DNA of 5,230 nt from Burkholderiaceae bacterium (GCA_023253905.1 JALREG010000162.1:1-5230), one strand, 5' to 3'. Shown: positions 1-5,230, numbered from the stretch's first letter. A program made the numbers and translations. The notes: generated by a model from the sequence alone, not told the origin.

Positions 1-240
<240 letters not shown>

Positions 241-1011
241 TCAGAAGGTCTTGGCAAGCGAGACCAGTGCACGGGCGTCGCCCGCGGTCTTGGTCACGTT
301 GGAGATGGCGCCCGTCGTGAAGTAGTTTTTCTTGCTGGTGGTGAGATACGAAAGCCCCAGCACCCAGCCAGAAATGTCCTTGGTTAAACCCACCTTGTAG
401 TCGGTGACCGAGTTACCGATGAGGCCGTTGGCAACGCCGTTCTTCAGGCTCAAAACACCAACGTGGGCGTTGACACCCCAGCCACCTCCCAGATCGTGGG
501 TGGCTGCGAGGTCGAGGTAGGTCGTGCCCTTGGTTGAGCCACCGGTCTTGCCCGGGTTGGCCGCCTTGAAGAGCGCCTGGGTCGAGAAATAATCGTCGAT
601 CGAATAGAAGAGCTTCGCAGTGACCGGACCCGCACCGATCCCGAAATAGACTTCCTTGTTGTCGATCTTGGTACCGGTACTGCCCGGGTAGGCGTAATAG
701 ATCGCGCCCACGTCATAACTCAGCCCGCCAGCGGTTCCTTTGTAGCCGCCATAGACATCCATCTCAAGCGAGGCGCCGTTATAGAGCGACTGCTCGACAT
801 TGGAGTTCCAGTTGCCGACGTAGAAGCCGGACTTGCTCGCGTAATCGAAGCCCCCCTGGAGCGTGGGCTGGTAGCGGGTCTGGGTAAAGCCGCGGAACTT
901 GTAGTCCGACGCCAGCATGATGTTGCCGGTGAAGGGCGCGGGGTCGGCAGCGAACGCGGGCGCCACAGCAGCGCTCAGAAGGGATGCGGCGAGGAGGGTA
1001 CGGAGGGTCAT
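241..1011 (-). CDS. TorF family (TIGR02001-type) putative outer-membrane porin, 256 aa
   Basis: A predicted outer-membrane beta-barrel with an export signal. Residues 1-21 (MTLRTLLAASLL...APAFA) form a Sec signal peptide with an Ala-X-Ala cleavage site before ADPAP. The mature N-terminus has the family hallmark: SDYKFRGFTQT, then QPTLQGGFDYASKSGFYVGNW and SNV. Alternating aromatic/glycine-rich strands follow, and the protein ends in phenylalanine, as expected for BAM-dependent barrel insertion. The ATG at 1011 is chosen because GGGAG (1019-1023) lies seven bases upstream and the signal peptide begins there. An in-frame TTG at 1050 would add 13 residues, but it lies upstream of the start point predicted from the sigma-54 promoter. 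The gene precedes glnK on the same strand, which suggests a role in passage of nitrogen compounds; the true substrate is unknown. Confidence 0.9.
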   Translation of the reverse strand: MTLRTLLAASLLSAAVAPAFAADPAPFTGNIMLASDYKFRGFTQTRYQPTLQGGFDYASKSGFYVGNWNSNVEQSLYNGASLEMDVYGGYKGTAGGLSYDVGAIYYAYPGSTGTKIDNKEVYFGIGAGPVTAKLFYSIDDYFSTQALFKAANPGKTGGSTKGTTYLDLAATHDLGGGWGVNAHVGVLSLKNGVANGLIGNSVTDYKVGLTKDISGWVLGLSYLTTSKKNYFTTGAISNVTKTAGDARALVSLAKTF

Positions 1012-1025
1012 TCGGGTTCTCCCGA
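1012..1025 (-). promoter_or_regulatory. Small hairpin overlapping the porin Shine-Dalgarno
   Basis: In the transcript, TCGGG and CCCGA form a 5-bp stem closed by an AGAA loop, directly before the porin ATG. The ribosome-binding GGGAG is half in the stem and half in the loop. This could reduce or tune initiation. The stem is short and may be chance in GC-rich DNA. Confidence 0.3.
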
Positions 1026-1052
1026 GTTGTATGAGGGTTGGGCGAGCCAATC

Positions 1053-1068
1053 AGCATTTCTCGTGCCA
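1053..1068 (-). promoter_or_regulatory. Sigma-54 (RpoN) promoter for the porin-glnK unit
   Basis: On the minus strand the sequence is TGGCACG-AGAA-ATGCT. The sigma-54 consensus is TGGCACG-N4-TTGCW, so 11 of the 12 specified positions match with exact spacing; only the first T of the -12 element differs. The invariant GG (-24) and GC (-12) are present. Transcription would start near 1042, giving a leader of about 30 bases before the porin ATG at 1011. This fits the known RpoN/NtrC control of glnK-amtB operons in proteobacteria. It also argues against the alternative upstream TTG start. Confidence 0.8.
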
Positions 1069-1119
1069 AGCGAATCCCCGGCCCCGGAAGCCAGGCGCCG
1101 ACCCGCAACCTGTCAGGCC

Positions 1120-1134
1120 GCCCCAAAAAGGGGC
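1120..1134. repeat. Inverted repeat GCCCC-AAAAA-GGGGC
   Basis: A 5-bp perfect stem with a five-base A loop between the sigma-54 promoter and the NtrC-like box. No adjoining T-run on either strand makes it a terminator. It lies in the zone where DNA bending would bring the enhancer to the polymerase, but no IHF consensus was found here. Function unknown. Confidence 0.3.
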
Positions 1135-1160
1135 AGGCATCGACTGGGCACCCGCTAATT

Positions 1161-1177
1161 CGCACCAAACTGGGGCG
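1161..1177 (-). promoter_or_regulatory. NtrC-like enhancer box
   Basis: CGCACCAAACTGGGGCG resembles the NtrC dyad TGCACCATATTGGTGCA: the left arm GCACCA is exact and the right arm TGGGGC differs from TGGTGC by one base. Its centre is about 127 bp upstream of the predicted sigma-54 start point, a normal distance for an NtrC enhancer. A much poorer partner (8 of 17 matches) can be aligned at 1136-1152, centred 25 bp closer. The match is by eye; the binding protein is inferred. Confidence 0.55.
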
Positions 1178-1186
1178 CGCCTCGCG

Positions 1187-1195
1187 TGCTAGACT
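1187..1195 (+). promoter_or_regulatory. Possible extended -10 promoter for ubiK
   Basis: TGC-TAGACT fits the extended -10 pattern TGn-TAnnnT, with four of six TATAAT positions, and has no recognisable -35. It would give a leader of about 90 bases before the ubiK ATG. An alternative is TTGACT at 1215-1220 as a -35, but no acceptable -10 lies 16-18 bp beyond it. Low confidence. Confidence 0.25.
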
Positions 1196-1229
1196 CGCGA
1201 CCCGTTTTTGCTGGTTGACTTGCGGACCC

Positions 1230-1239
1230 ATCACGTGAT
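1230..1239. promoter_or_regulatory. Perfect 10-bp palindrome ATCACGTGAT upstream of ubiK
   Basis: A perfect dyad with a CACGTG core, about 53 bp before the ubiK ATG. It could be an operator in the ubiK leader or promoter, but no regulator can be named from the sequence, and short palindromes do arise by chance. Confidence 0.25.
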
Positions 1240-1292
1240 CGCTTCACGCCGAGCGGCCAGCATGCGCCCGCCCCGCTTGTGAGGAACTGTCG

Positions 1293-1682
1293 ATGGTCAA
1301 CCCTGCTCAGCAACTCCTTGCCGATGCGCAAAGCCGGATCGCCGAGCTGCTGCGCGCAAGCCCCGCGGCAGACCTCGAGCGCAATCTGAAGGCGCTCCTT
1401 GCGCAGACGTTTCAGAAGCTTGAGCTTGTCACCCGCGAGGAGTTCGAGGTCGAGCGCGAACGCTTGGCCCGCCTTCAGGCGCGACTGGAGGCACTGGAGC
1501 GCCACCTGCAAGACAGCGCCCCGGGCGGCGCGGCCATGGGTGCGGCGAGCGCAACGTCCGCGAGCGCAACGGCAGCATCTGCCCCGGCTGCGCCAACCCC
1601 CACCGCGTCTCACCCGGGCGCCGACGCGGCCGCCCATCCCCCCGCGAACCCGTATCAGCTGCCGCCCGCGAGCGGTCGTTAA
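1293..1682 (+). CDS. ubiK: Ubiquinone biosynthesis accessory factor UbiK (YqiC/BMFP domain), 129 aa
   Basis: UbiK is a small coiled-coil, membrane-associating protein that assists the soluble Ubi complex (with UbiJ) in aerobic ubiquinone synthesis. The family core is clear: an N-terminal amphipathic helix (NPAQQLLADAQSRIAELL, 3-20), then LKALLAQTFQKLELVTREEF (32-51), matching the LDLVSREEFDV signature of E. coli YqiC, then a heptad-like coiled coil (52-75). Residues 76-129 are an Ala/Pro/Thr-rich low-complexity tail that makes it about 30 residues longer than E. coli YqiC. The ATG at 1293 follows GAGGAA (1281-1286) at good spacing. The gene stands alone on the plus strand, divergent from the porin and convergent with the phosphatase; the two stops are separated by 18 bp. 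Confidence 0.88.
   Translation: MVNPAQQLLADAQSRIAELLRASPAADLERNLKALLAQTFQKLELVTREEFEVERERLARLQARLEALERHLQDSAPGGAAMGAASATSASATAASAPAAPTPTASHPGADAAAHPPANPYQLPPASGR
1545..1571 (+). repeat. Tandem 12-base repeat in the ubiK tail
   Basis: GCGAGCGCAACG occurs at 1545-1556 and again at 1560-1571, a 15-base period that encodes the SATSASATA part of the low-complexity tail. It looks like a small in-frame duplication of five codons, consistent with a tail free to change in length. Confidence 0.5.
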
Positions 1683-1708
1683 GCGGCTTAAAGAGGCGGC
1701 TCAGAGCC
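1679..1708. other. Two small inverted repeats between the convergent ubiK and phosphatase stops
   Basis: TTAAGC-G-GCTTAA (1679-1691) contains the ubiK stop codon, and GGCTC-A-GAGCC (1698-1708) contains the phosphatase stop. Both are perfect but short, with one-base centres. In the minus direction a T-containing stretch (CTCTTTAA) follows the second repeat. They may act as a weak bidirectional terminator for the two convergent genes; the T-run is too poor to be sure. Confidence 0.35.
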
Positions 1709-2351
1709 CGATCACGCCGTCGCGGGCCTGCGGCGGCAACTTCGCCAGATGGGCAGTACAGGGCCCCAGCGCAAGGCGCAGCCGCCCCTCGATGACCTCG
1801 GCCACTACCAGCGAAGCGTTGGCAGGCGGCCCGGCGCGTACGCTCGCCGCACCGCCCTCAATGTGCGCCGCAAGCAGTCGGCGCACCACCAGGCCGTGGG
1901 TCACCAGGAGAATATACTCGGCGCCAGCCGGGCGATCGGCGGGTGCCTGCGTTAATCGGCTGACGCGCGCAACGAGCCTCGCGCAGGCCTCGGCCACCCG
2001 CGCCTCGAACTGCGCAAGCGACTCGCCCTCGGGCGGCGCCTCGATCATCGTGATCGGATTGAAATCGAGGCTGCGATAAGCACGACCCCGCAGTGCCCCG
2101 AAATTACGCTCGCGCCAGTCGGGCGAGGTGTCGACTGACCGCTCCACGTGCAGCGCCACCTGCTCGGCGGTCTGGCGCGCACGCGGCAGATCACTCGCCA
2201 CAATCGCAGCCACCCGGTACTCCCGCGCGAGGCGCGCACCGAGGGCATCGGCCTGCTGGAGACCATGGGGCGAGAGCCCCGTATCGGCCGGCTGAACGAT
2301 GCCGGCGACATTGAGCGCGGTTTCGCCGTGTCGCGCGATCAGCAGCGCCAT
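1701..2351 (-). CDS. Histidine phosphatase family protein (phosphoglycerate mutase-like), 216 aa
   Basis: A branch-1 histidine phosphatase, which removes phosphate through a phosphohistidine intermediate. The N-terminal motif LIARHGET (4-11) holds nucleophile His8. SDLPRARQTAE (53-63) supplies phosphate-binding Arg57. WRERNFGALRGR (79-90) holds the probable acid Glu81. VTHGLVVRRLLA (150-161) holds the second catalytic His152. All four key residues are present and the length is typical. Substrate cannot be read from sequence; relatives include alpha-ribazole phosphatase (CobC), GpmB-like and sugar phosphatases, and no cobalamin gene is nearby. The ATG at 2351 is chosen because RHG lies at the usual distance from it; the longer open frame to 2579 overlaps the NIPSNAP gene and adds an unrelated sequence. 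It has only a weak GGGGCGG ribosome site and starts 40 bp after the NIPSNAP stop, so it is likely expressed as the second gene of that pair. Confidence 0.9.
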   Translation of the reverse strand: MALLIARHGETALNVAGIVQPADTGLSPHGLQQADALGARLAREYRVAAIVASDLPRARQTAEQVALHVERSVDTSPDWRERNFGALRGRAYRSLDFNPITMIEAPPEGESLAQFEARVAEACARLVARVSRLTQAPADRPAGAEYILLVTHGLVVRRLLAAHIEGGAASVRAGPPANASLVVAEVIEGRLRLALGPCTAHLAKLPPQARDGVIGL

Positions 2352-2391
2352 TGCGCCGCCCCGGCTGGCCGGTGAAGCGCAGCGCGGCGCA

Positions 2392-2709
2392 TCAGGGCTG
2401 CGGCCCCCAGCCGGCCGGCAGCATGAGCTTGTTCTTCTGCGACACAAAGAGCGGCCGCACCTTCTTCGCGAATGCCATGAACTTGGGGTCGGAGAACACG
2501 CCGGTCCAGAACGCGCGCCGATCGGCGTCATCGTCAAATTTCCAGATATGGATGAGTTCGTTGATCGCGCCCACGTCACCCGTGAAATAGCCGACCAGCT
2601 TCGGCGGGTGGCCGCTGATGGCCGCCCAGCCCTCGCTTTTGTAGAGCTCCATGATCTCGGCCATCTTGCCGGGAATGACTTCGTAGGTGCGCAGTTCGTA
2701 AATGGCCAT
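2392..2709 (-). CDS. NIPSNAP family protein, 105 aa
   Basis: A small dimeric alpha/beta-barrel (ABM-like ferredoxin fold) protein; bacterial NIPSNAP proteins have no settled function. The family opening IYELRTYEVIPGKMAEIMELY (3-23) is clear, followed by LVGYFTGDVGAINELIHIWKFDD (38-60) with the typical central strand and His-X-Trp, RAFWTGVFSDPKFMAF (65-80), and a C-terminal strand SQKNKLMLPA (90-99). The length matches single-domain bacterial members. The ATG at 2709 has a strong GGAGGG (2717-2722) seven bases upstream. It is the first gene of a minus-strand pair with the histidine phosphatase and is divergent from yifB. No signal peptide or membrane segment is seen. Confidence 0.9.
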   Translation of the reverse strand: MAIYELRTYEVIPGKMAEIMELYKSEGWAAISGHPPKLVGYFTGDVGAINELIHIWKFDDDADRRAFWTGVFSDPKFMAFAKKVRPLFVSQKNKLMLPAGWGPQP

Positions 2710-3021
2710 GGGGAAACCCTCCGGTTACGTTAAAGGGCGAAGTATGAAGGGCGCCGCGCAAAGCGCTGCGCGCGGTTTCGCGAAACGCACGCGGACGCGG
2801 ATCTCAGCGCAGATAGGCAGACCCTCGCGTCGGTACGCGGGCCATCCCGCAGGCGCCGAAAGCACCTGGCGCAAAACAGCGCTCTCATCCCAATGGCCTG
2901 GCCGGGTGGCCGAGCCATCAGTCGATCCGGCAGGCGTGCCGGGGCAGCATCGGTCCTTCCCTCTGCGGGTCCTTCACACCGCACAGCCTTCCGGTCTGCC
3001 AGCCAACCACCCCCCTCCACC
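2710..3021. other. Gene-free divergent intergenic region between NIPSNAP and yifB
   Basis: About 312 bases hold the promoters for both divergent genes. Open frames that cross it on either strand read as Arg/Ala/Pro-rich out-of-frame sequence with no recognisable domain. Near NIPSNAP I see its strong ribosome site (2717-2722), a weak CATACT-like -10 on the minus strand around 2742-2747 without a -35, and a 12-bp palindrome (2775-2786). I see no convincing sigma-70 promoter for yifB. The stretch just before yifB is C/A-rich. Confidence 0.6.
2775..2786. promoter_or_regulatory. Perfect 12-bp palindrome GTTTCGCGAAAC, possible operator
   Basis: A perfect dyad about 66 bp upstream of the NIPSNAP ATG, in the divergent promoter region. 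Its centre (TTCGCGAA) is AT-flanked, unlike the surrounding GC-rich sequence. It could be a repressor site for NIPSNAP and/or yifB. No cognate regulator lies in the window, so function is inference. Confidence 0.3.
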
Positions 3022-4530
3022 ATGTCGCTTGCCATCGTCCGATCCCGCGCCCTCATTGGGCTGTCCGCGCCCGAAGTCCGGGTCGAGGTTCACGTCGGGC
3101 GCGGCCTGCCCGCATTCCATATCGTGGGTCTGCCGGAGGCTGCGGTACGCGAAAGCCGCGAGCGGGTGCGCGCAGCGCTCGTTCACCGCGGCTTCGACTT
3201 TCCCAATCGCCGCCTCACCGTCAATCTCGCGCCGGCCGATCTTCCGAAAGACTCCGGCCGATTTGATCTCCCGATCGCCATTGGCGTGCTCGCAGCAAGC
3301 GGTCAGCTGCCCGCAGAACCACTCGAAGACCTCGAGCTCGCCGGTGAACTCTCGCTCACTGGCGAACTGCGCCCCATTCGCGGCAGCCTTCCCATGGCAA
3401 TCGCCGCCCGCACCGCCGGCCGTCGGCTGGTGGTCCCGGCTGCCAGCGCAGGCGAAGCCGCGGTCTATCCCGAGGTCGCTGCGCTCGCAGCCCACCACCT
3501 GGGCGAGGTGTGCCTGCATCTGCTCGGCGCATCACCTCTGGCAAGAGTCGATCACCAGCTGCCCGCACCCGCTCAGTGGCAGGGCGCCAACTTCAGCGAC
3601 ATCCGCGGCCACGCCCAGGCCCGGCGGGCGCTCGAAATCGCGGCCGCGGGCGGCCACTCGGCACTCATGGTGGGCCCGCCCGGCGCGGGCAAATCCATGC
3701 TCGCTTCCCGCCTCGCCTCCATCCTCCCGCCCCTCTCAAGCGAGGAAGCGCTCGAAGTCGCTTCGGTGCAGGCGCTCGCCGGCAGCTTCAATGCCGCGCA
3801 CTGGGGCCGGCGCCCCATGCGCACGCCGCACCACAGCGCGTCGGCTGCGGCGCTGGTGGGTGGCGGCCCTGGCCCGCGGCCCGGCGAAATCAGCCTCGCG
3901 CATCACGGCGTGCTGTTTCTCGATGAGCTGCCTGAGTTCTCGCGTCCCGTTCTGGAGGCCTTGCGTGAGCCGCTCGAAACCGGCCAGATCACGCTCGCTC
4001 GCGCGAGTCGCTCCATCGATCTTCCGGCGCGCTTTCAACTGATCGCCGCCATGAACCCCTGCAGCTGCGGGCACCTTGGCGACCCGCGCTGCCGGTGTAG
4101 CGCCGAGCAGGTACTGCGCTACCAGCGACGCGTCTCCGGCCCGCTCCTCGATCGGCTCGATCTGCTCCTGTCGGTGGCACGCCTGAACGAAACCGATCTG
4201 CTCGAGCGCACACCGGTCGAGGCAAGCGACACCATCCGCCTGCGGGTGGAAGCCGCCTGGTCGCGTCAACTCAGTCGGCAGGGCTGCGCCAATTCCCGGC
4301 TCGACGCGGAAGGCATTGCGAGCCACTGCACGCTCGGCGCCGACGCCCAGGCGCTGATCGTAGCGGCAAGCCAGCGGCTACGTTGGTCGGCGCGCGGCGT
4401 CCATCGTGCGCTCAGGGTCGCCCGCACCATTGCTGATCTCGCCGGTTGTACAGACCTCGAACGCAATCATCTGGCCGAGGCCATCGGCTATCGCCGTTCG
4501 CCCCTTGAACTGAGCGGCGGGGCGGGCTGA
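3022..4530 (+). CDS. comM: YifB/ComM family Mg-chelatase-like AAA+ ATPase, 502 aa
   Basis: ComM (YifB) is a hexameric AAA+ helicase that promotes branch migration when transforming DNA is integrated; it acts in the cytoplasm. The order is complete: an N-terminal ChlI/Lon-protease-like domain (about 1-175) with the family motifs VEVHVGRGLPAFHIVGLPE (21-39) and NLAPADLPKDSGRFDLPIAI (68-87); an AAA+ module with Walker A GPPGAGKS (218-225), Walker B VLFLDE (297-302) and sensor-1 Asn345; four cysteines in NPCSCGHLGDPRCRC (345-359) that may bind metal; SGPLLDRLDL (372-381) with the probable arginine finger; and a C-terminal domain with RWSARGVHRALRVARTIADL (454-473). Length is normal. The ATG at 3022 matches the MSLAIV start of relatives; an upstream in-frame ATG at 2893 adds an unrelated Arg/Ser-rich leader. 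There is no Shine-Dalgarno before 3022, the stretch being ACCACCCCCCTCCACC-like, so initiation may be leaderless or weak. Confidence 0.96.
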   Translation: MSLAIVRSRALIGLSAPEVRVEVHVGRGLPAFHIVGLPEAAVRESRERVRAALVHRGFDFPNRRLTVNLAPADLPKDSGRFDLPIAIGVLAASGQLPAEPLEDLELAGELSLTGELRPIRGSLPMAIAARTAGRRLVVPAASAGEAAVYPEVAALAAHHLGEVCLHLLGASPLARVDHQLPAPAQWQGANFSDIRGHAQARRALEIAAAGGHSALMVGPPGAGKSMLASRLASILPPLSSEEALEVASVQALAGSFNAAHWGRRPMRTPHHSASAAALVGGGPGPRPGEISLAHHGVLFLDELPEFSRPVLEALREPLETGQITLARASRSIDLPARFQLIAAMNPCSCGHLGDPRCRCSAEQVLRYQRRVSGPLLDRLDLLLSVARLNETDLLERTPVEASDTIRLRVEAAWSRQLSRQGCANSRLDAEGIASHCTLGADAQALIVAASQRLRWSARGVHRALRVARTIADLAGCTDLERNHLAEAIGYRRSPLELSGGAG

Positions 4531-4559
4531 GCGCTCAAATCGCCGCGCTTTGCCCGCCC
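4520..4559. terminator. Inverted repeat over the convergent yifB/MFS ends, possible bidirectional terminator
   Basis: GGGCGGGC (4520-4527) and GCCCGCCC (4552-4559) form a perfect 8-bp stem. The intervening 24 bases contain the palindrome TGAGCGCTCA (4528-4537), made from the two stop codons. The region between convergent genes is only four bases long, so any terminator must overlap coding DNA. No T-run follows on either strand, so intrinsic termination is unproven. Confidence 0.3.
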
Positions 4560-4840
4560 GGCGGCTTCACACGCCAGCCGATCATCACGGCAAGCGCCAA
4601 CACCTGCAGCACCAGCCAGCAGGCAAGCGCCCACCGGAACGCCGGGGCCTGATCAAGCCCCAGGTTCCGGCCCAGCACGTCCACCAGCACGCCAAACAAC
4701 CACTGGGTGAAAAAGATACCCACGAAAATCATCATGTTGAAGGCGCTGAATGCCCGGCCGGTGAGCGCACCGCGAAAGGTAAGGCTCACATGGCTCTGAA
4801 CCGGCGTAAACACGGTCACGCCCACCGCAAACGGCAGCCA
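4535..4840 (-). CDS. MFS transporter, C-terminal fragment truncated at a sequence junction
   Basis: The visible ~100 residues are the last part of a 12-helix major facilitator permease. [20 protein letters not shown] leads into a loop with [15 protein letters not shown], then a helix [21 protein letters not shown] and a final helix [21 protein letters not shown], with a short tail ending QSAAI. The QSHVSL...[11 protein letters not shown]...VGIFF pattern recalls uncharacterised proteobacterial MFS permeases; substrate is unknown. The open frame formally reaches an ATG at 4867, but that ATG is part of the overlapping ParC code, an in-frame TGA sits immediately before it, and codons above ~4840 (TTG CAG TTG GTA) are unlike the GC-rich usage below. 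The true 5' two-thirds of the gene is missing. It is convergent with yifB, the stops being four bases apart. Confidence 0.8.
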   Translation of the reverse strand, partial: WLPFAVGVTVFTPVQSHVSLTFRGALTGRAFSAFNMMIFVGIFFTQWLFGVLVDVLGRNLGLDQAPAFRWALACWLVLQVLALAVMIGWRVKPPGGQSAAI

Positions 4841-4842
4841 TA
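4834..4842. other. Junction between high-GC host DNA and ~51% GC parC DNA
   Basis: On the minus strand, ParC coding sequence can be followed through [10 protein letters not shown] (Ala codon at 4836-4838), where relatives continue with TDIPPHN. Instead the DNA becomes the code for WLPFAVGV of an MFS permease in another frame. TGGCTG at the boundary could be shared by both parents, so the exact base is uncertain by a few positions. GC is about 51% on the right (4921-5220) against clearly higher values on the left (75% in 3661-3720). No insertion-sequence ends, target duplication or att-like repeat are seen. Confidence 0.8.
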
Positions 4843-5230
4843 CCAACTGCAATGCCAGTGGTGCCATTCAGCAAGATGTTCGGTACACGTGCCGGCAAGT
4901 TCACCGGTTCTTTCATCGAACCGTCAAAGTTGTCCTGCCATTCACAGGTGCCCTGTCCCAGTTCAGACAGTAATAGTTCACTGTACTGGGAAAGCTTGGC
5001 TTCGGTATAACGCATCGCTGCGAAAGACTTTGGATCATCTGGTGAACCCCAGTTGCCCTGCCCTTCAATAAACGGGTAACGATAACTAAAGGGCTGTGCC
5101 ATCAGCACCATGGCTTCATAGCAAGCCGAGTCACCATGCGGATGGTATTTACCGAGTACGTCACCGACAGTACGTGCCGATTTCTTTGGTTTGCTGGTCC
5201 ATTTCAGACCCAGCTCACTCATGGCATAAA
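4836..5230 (-). CDS. parC: DNA topoisomerase IV subunit A (ParC), internal fragment truncated at both ends
   Basis: ParC is the DNA-cleaving subunit of topoisomerase IV, which decatenates daughter chromosomes. The fragment reads [10 protein letters not shown]... from the window edge and covers E. coli-equivalent residues about 47-177. It contains [12 protein letters not shown] with the quinolone-determining Ser (Ser80 equivalent) and Glu (Glu84 equivalent) in wild-type form, [16 protein letters not shown], catalytic tyrosine in [11 protein letters not shown] (Tyr120 equivalent), [52 protein letters not shown] and NFDGSMKEP favour ParC over GyrA, and the sequence is closest in memory to Acinetobacter/Moraxellaceae. 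Homology stops at Ala 4836-4838; the frame then runs on through antisense-frame MFS DNA to a stop at 4653, adding about 60 meaningless residues. GC and codon use differ from the rest of the window. Confidence 0.9.

Noticed and set aside
1012..1050. Longer porin start at TTG 1050 (13 extra residues)
   Set aside because: It breaks the signal peptide layout, lies upstream of the start point predicted from the sigma-54 promoter, and the ATG at 1011 has its own ribosome site.
2352..2579. Longer histidine phosphatase frame starting at 2579
   Set aside because: It overlaps the NIPSNAP gene in another frame, and the extra residues are shadow sequence; the RHG motif fits the ATG at 2351.
2890..2965. 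tRNA-like stretch (GGCCGGGTGGCCGAG resembling a D-arm region)
   Set aside because: No T-arm GGTTCGAATCC-type motif, no matching acceptor stem and no clear anticodon arm could be built.
2893..3021. Longer YifB start at ATG 2893
   Set aside because: The added 43 residues are Arg/Ser/Ala-rich with no family match, while MSLAIV at 3022 is the usual YifB start.
2702..4042. Long plus-strand open frame of 446 codons over the intergenic region and yifB
   Set aside because: It is a frame-shifted shadow of yifB, rich in Arg/Ser/Pro, with no domain. High-GC DNA commonly yields such frames.
4653..4835. ParC frame continuing past the junction as a real fusion protein
   Set aside because: The added ~60 residues are an alternative frame of MFS coding DNA; a functional ParC fusion is not supported.
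5120..5140. Possible fluoroquinolone-resistance change in the ParC fragment
   Set aside because: The Ser80- and Glu84-equivalent residues read as wild type (GDSACYEAM), and the gene is broken at the junction anyway.
4834..5230. Transposon or integrative element as the cause of the parC join
   Set aside because: No transposase, integrase, terminal inverted repeat, direct repeat or tRNA att site is visible on either side.

Overview
The first ~4.84 kb is high-GC DNA whose genes look like a betaproteobacterium of the Rhodocyclales type (Azoarcus/Thauera/Zoogloea-like). This rests on family resemblance and remembered gene neighbourhoods, not on a search. The last ~390 bases are different: about 51% GC by hand count over 4921-5220, and they encode a piece of ParC that resembles Moraxellaceae/Acinetobacter-type gammaproteobacterial ParC.

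Layout. Bases 1-1011 (minus strand) hold the last two genes of a nitrogen-control transcription unit: a TorF/TIGR02001-type outer-membrane porin followed by glnK, which runs off the left edge. Upstream of the porin is a near-consensus sigma-54 promoter (1053-1068), and about 125 bp further up is an NtrC-like dyad (1161-1177). Together these suggest the porin and PII protein are induced by nitrogen limitation. Divergently, on the plus strand, lies ubiK (1293-1682), a ubiquinone-biosynthesis accessory factor. Convergent to it is a minus-strand pair, a NIPSNAP-family protein (2392-2709) followed by a histidine phosphatase (1701-2351), 40 bp apart and probably cotranscribed. A ~310 bp gene-free gap (2710-3021) separates NIPSNAP from the divergent yifB/comM gene (3022-4530), a full-length AAA+ Mg-chelatase-like helicase linked to natural transformation.

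Convergent to yifB, with stop codons four bases apart, is the C-terminal third of a major facilitator transporter (4535 to ~4840). It is cut at a sharp junction near 4834-4842. Beyond the junction the minus strand encodes ParC (E. coli-equivalent residues ~47-177) in a different reading frame. The junction breaks both genes and coincides with a composition change, so a chimeric assembly or library join is the most economical explanation, with a real rearrangement as the alternative.

I see no CRISPR array, tRNA, rRNA, insertion sequence or phage gene. No clearly undescribed multi-gene system is visible. The most interesting biology is the apparent sigma-54/NtrC control of a porin-glnK unit.
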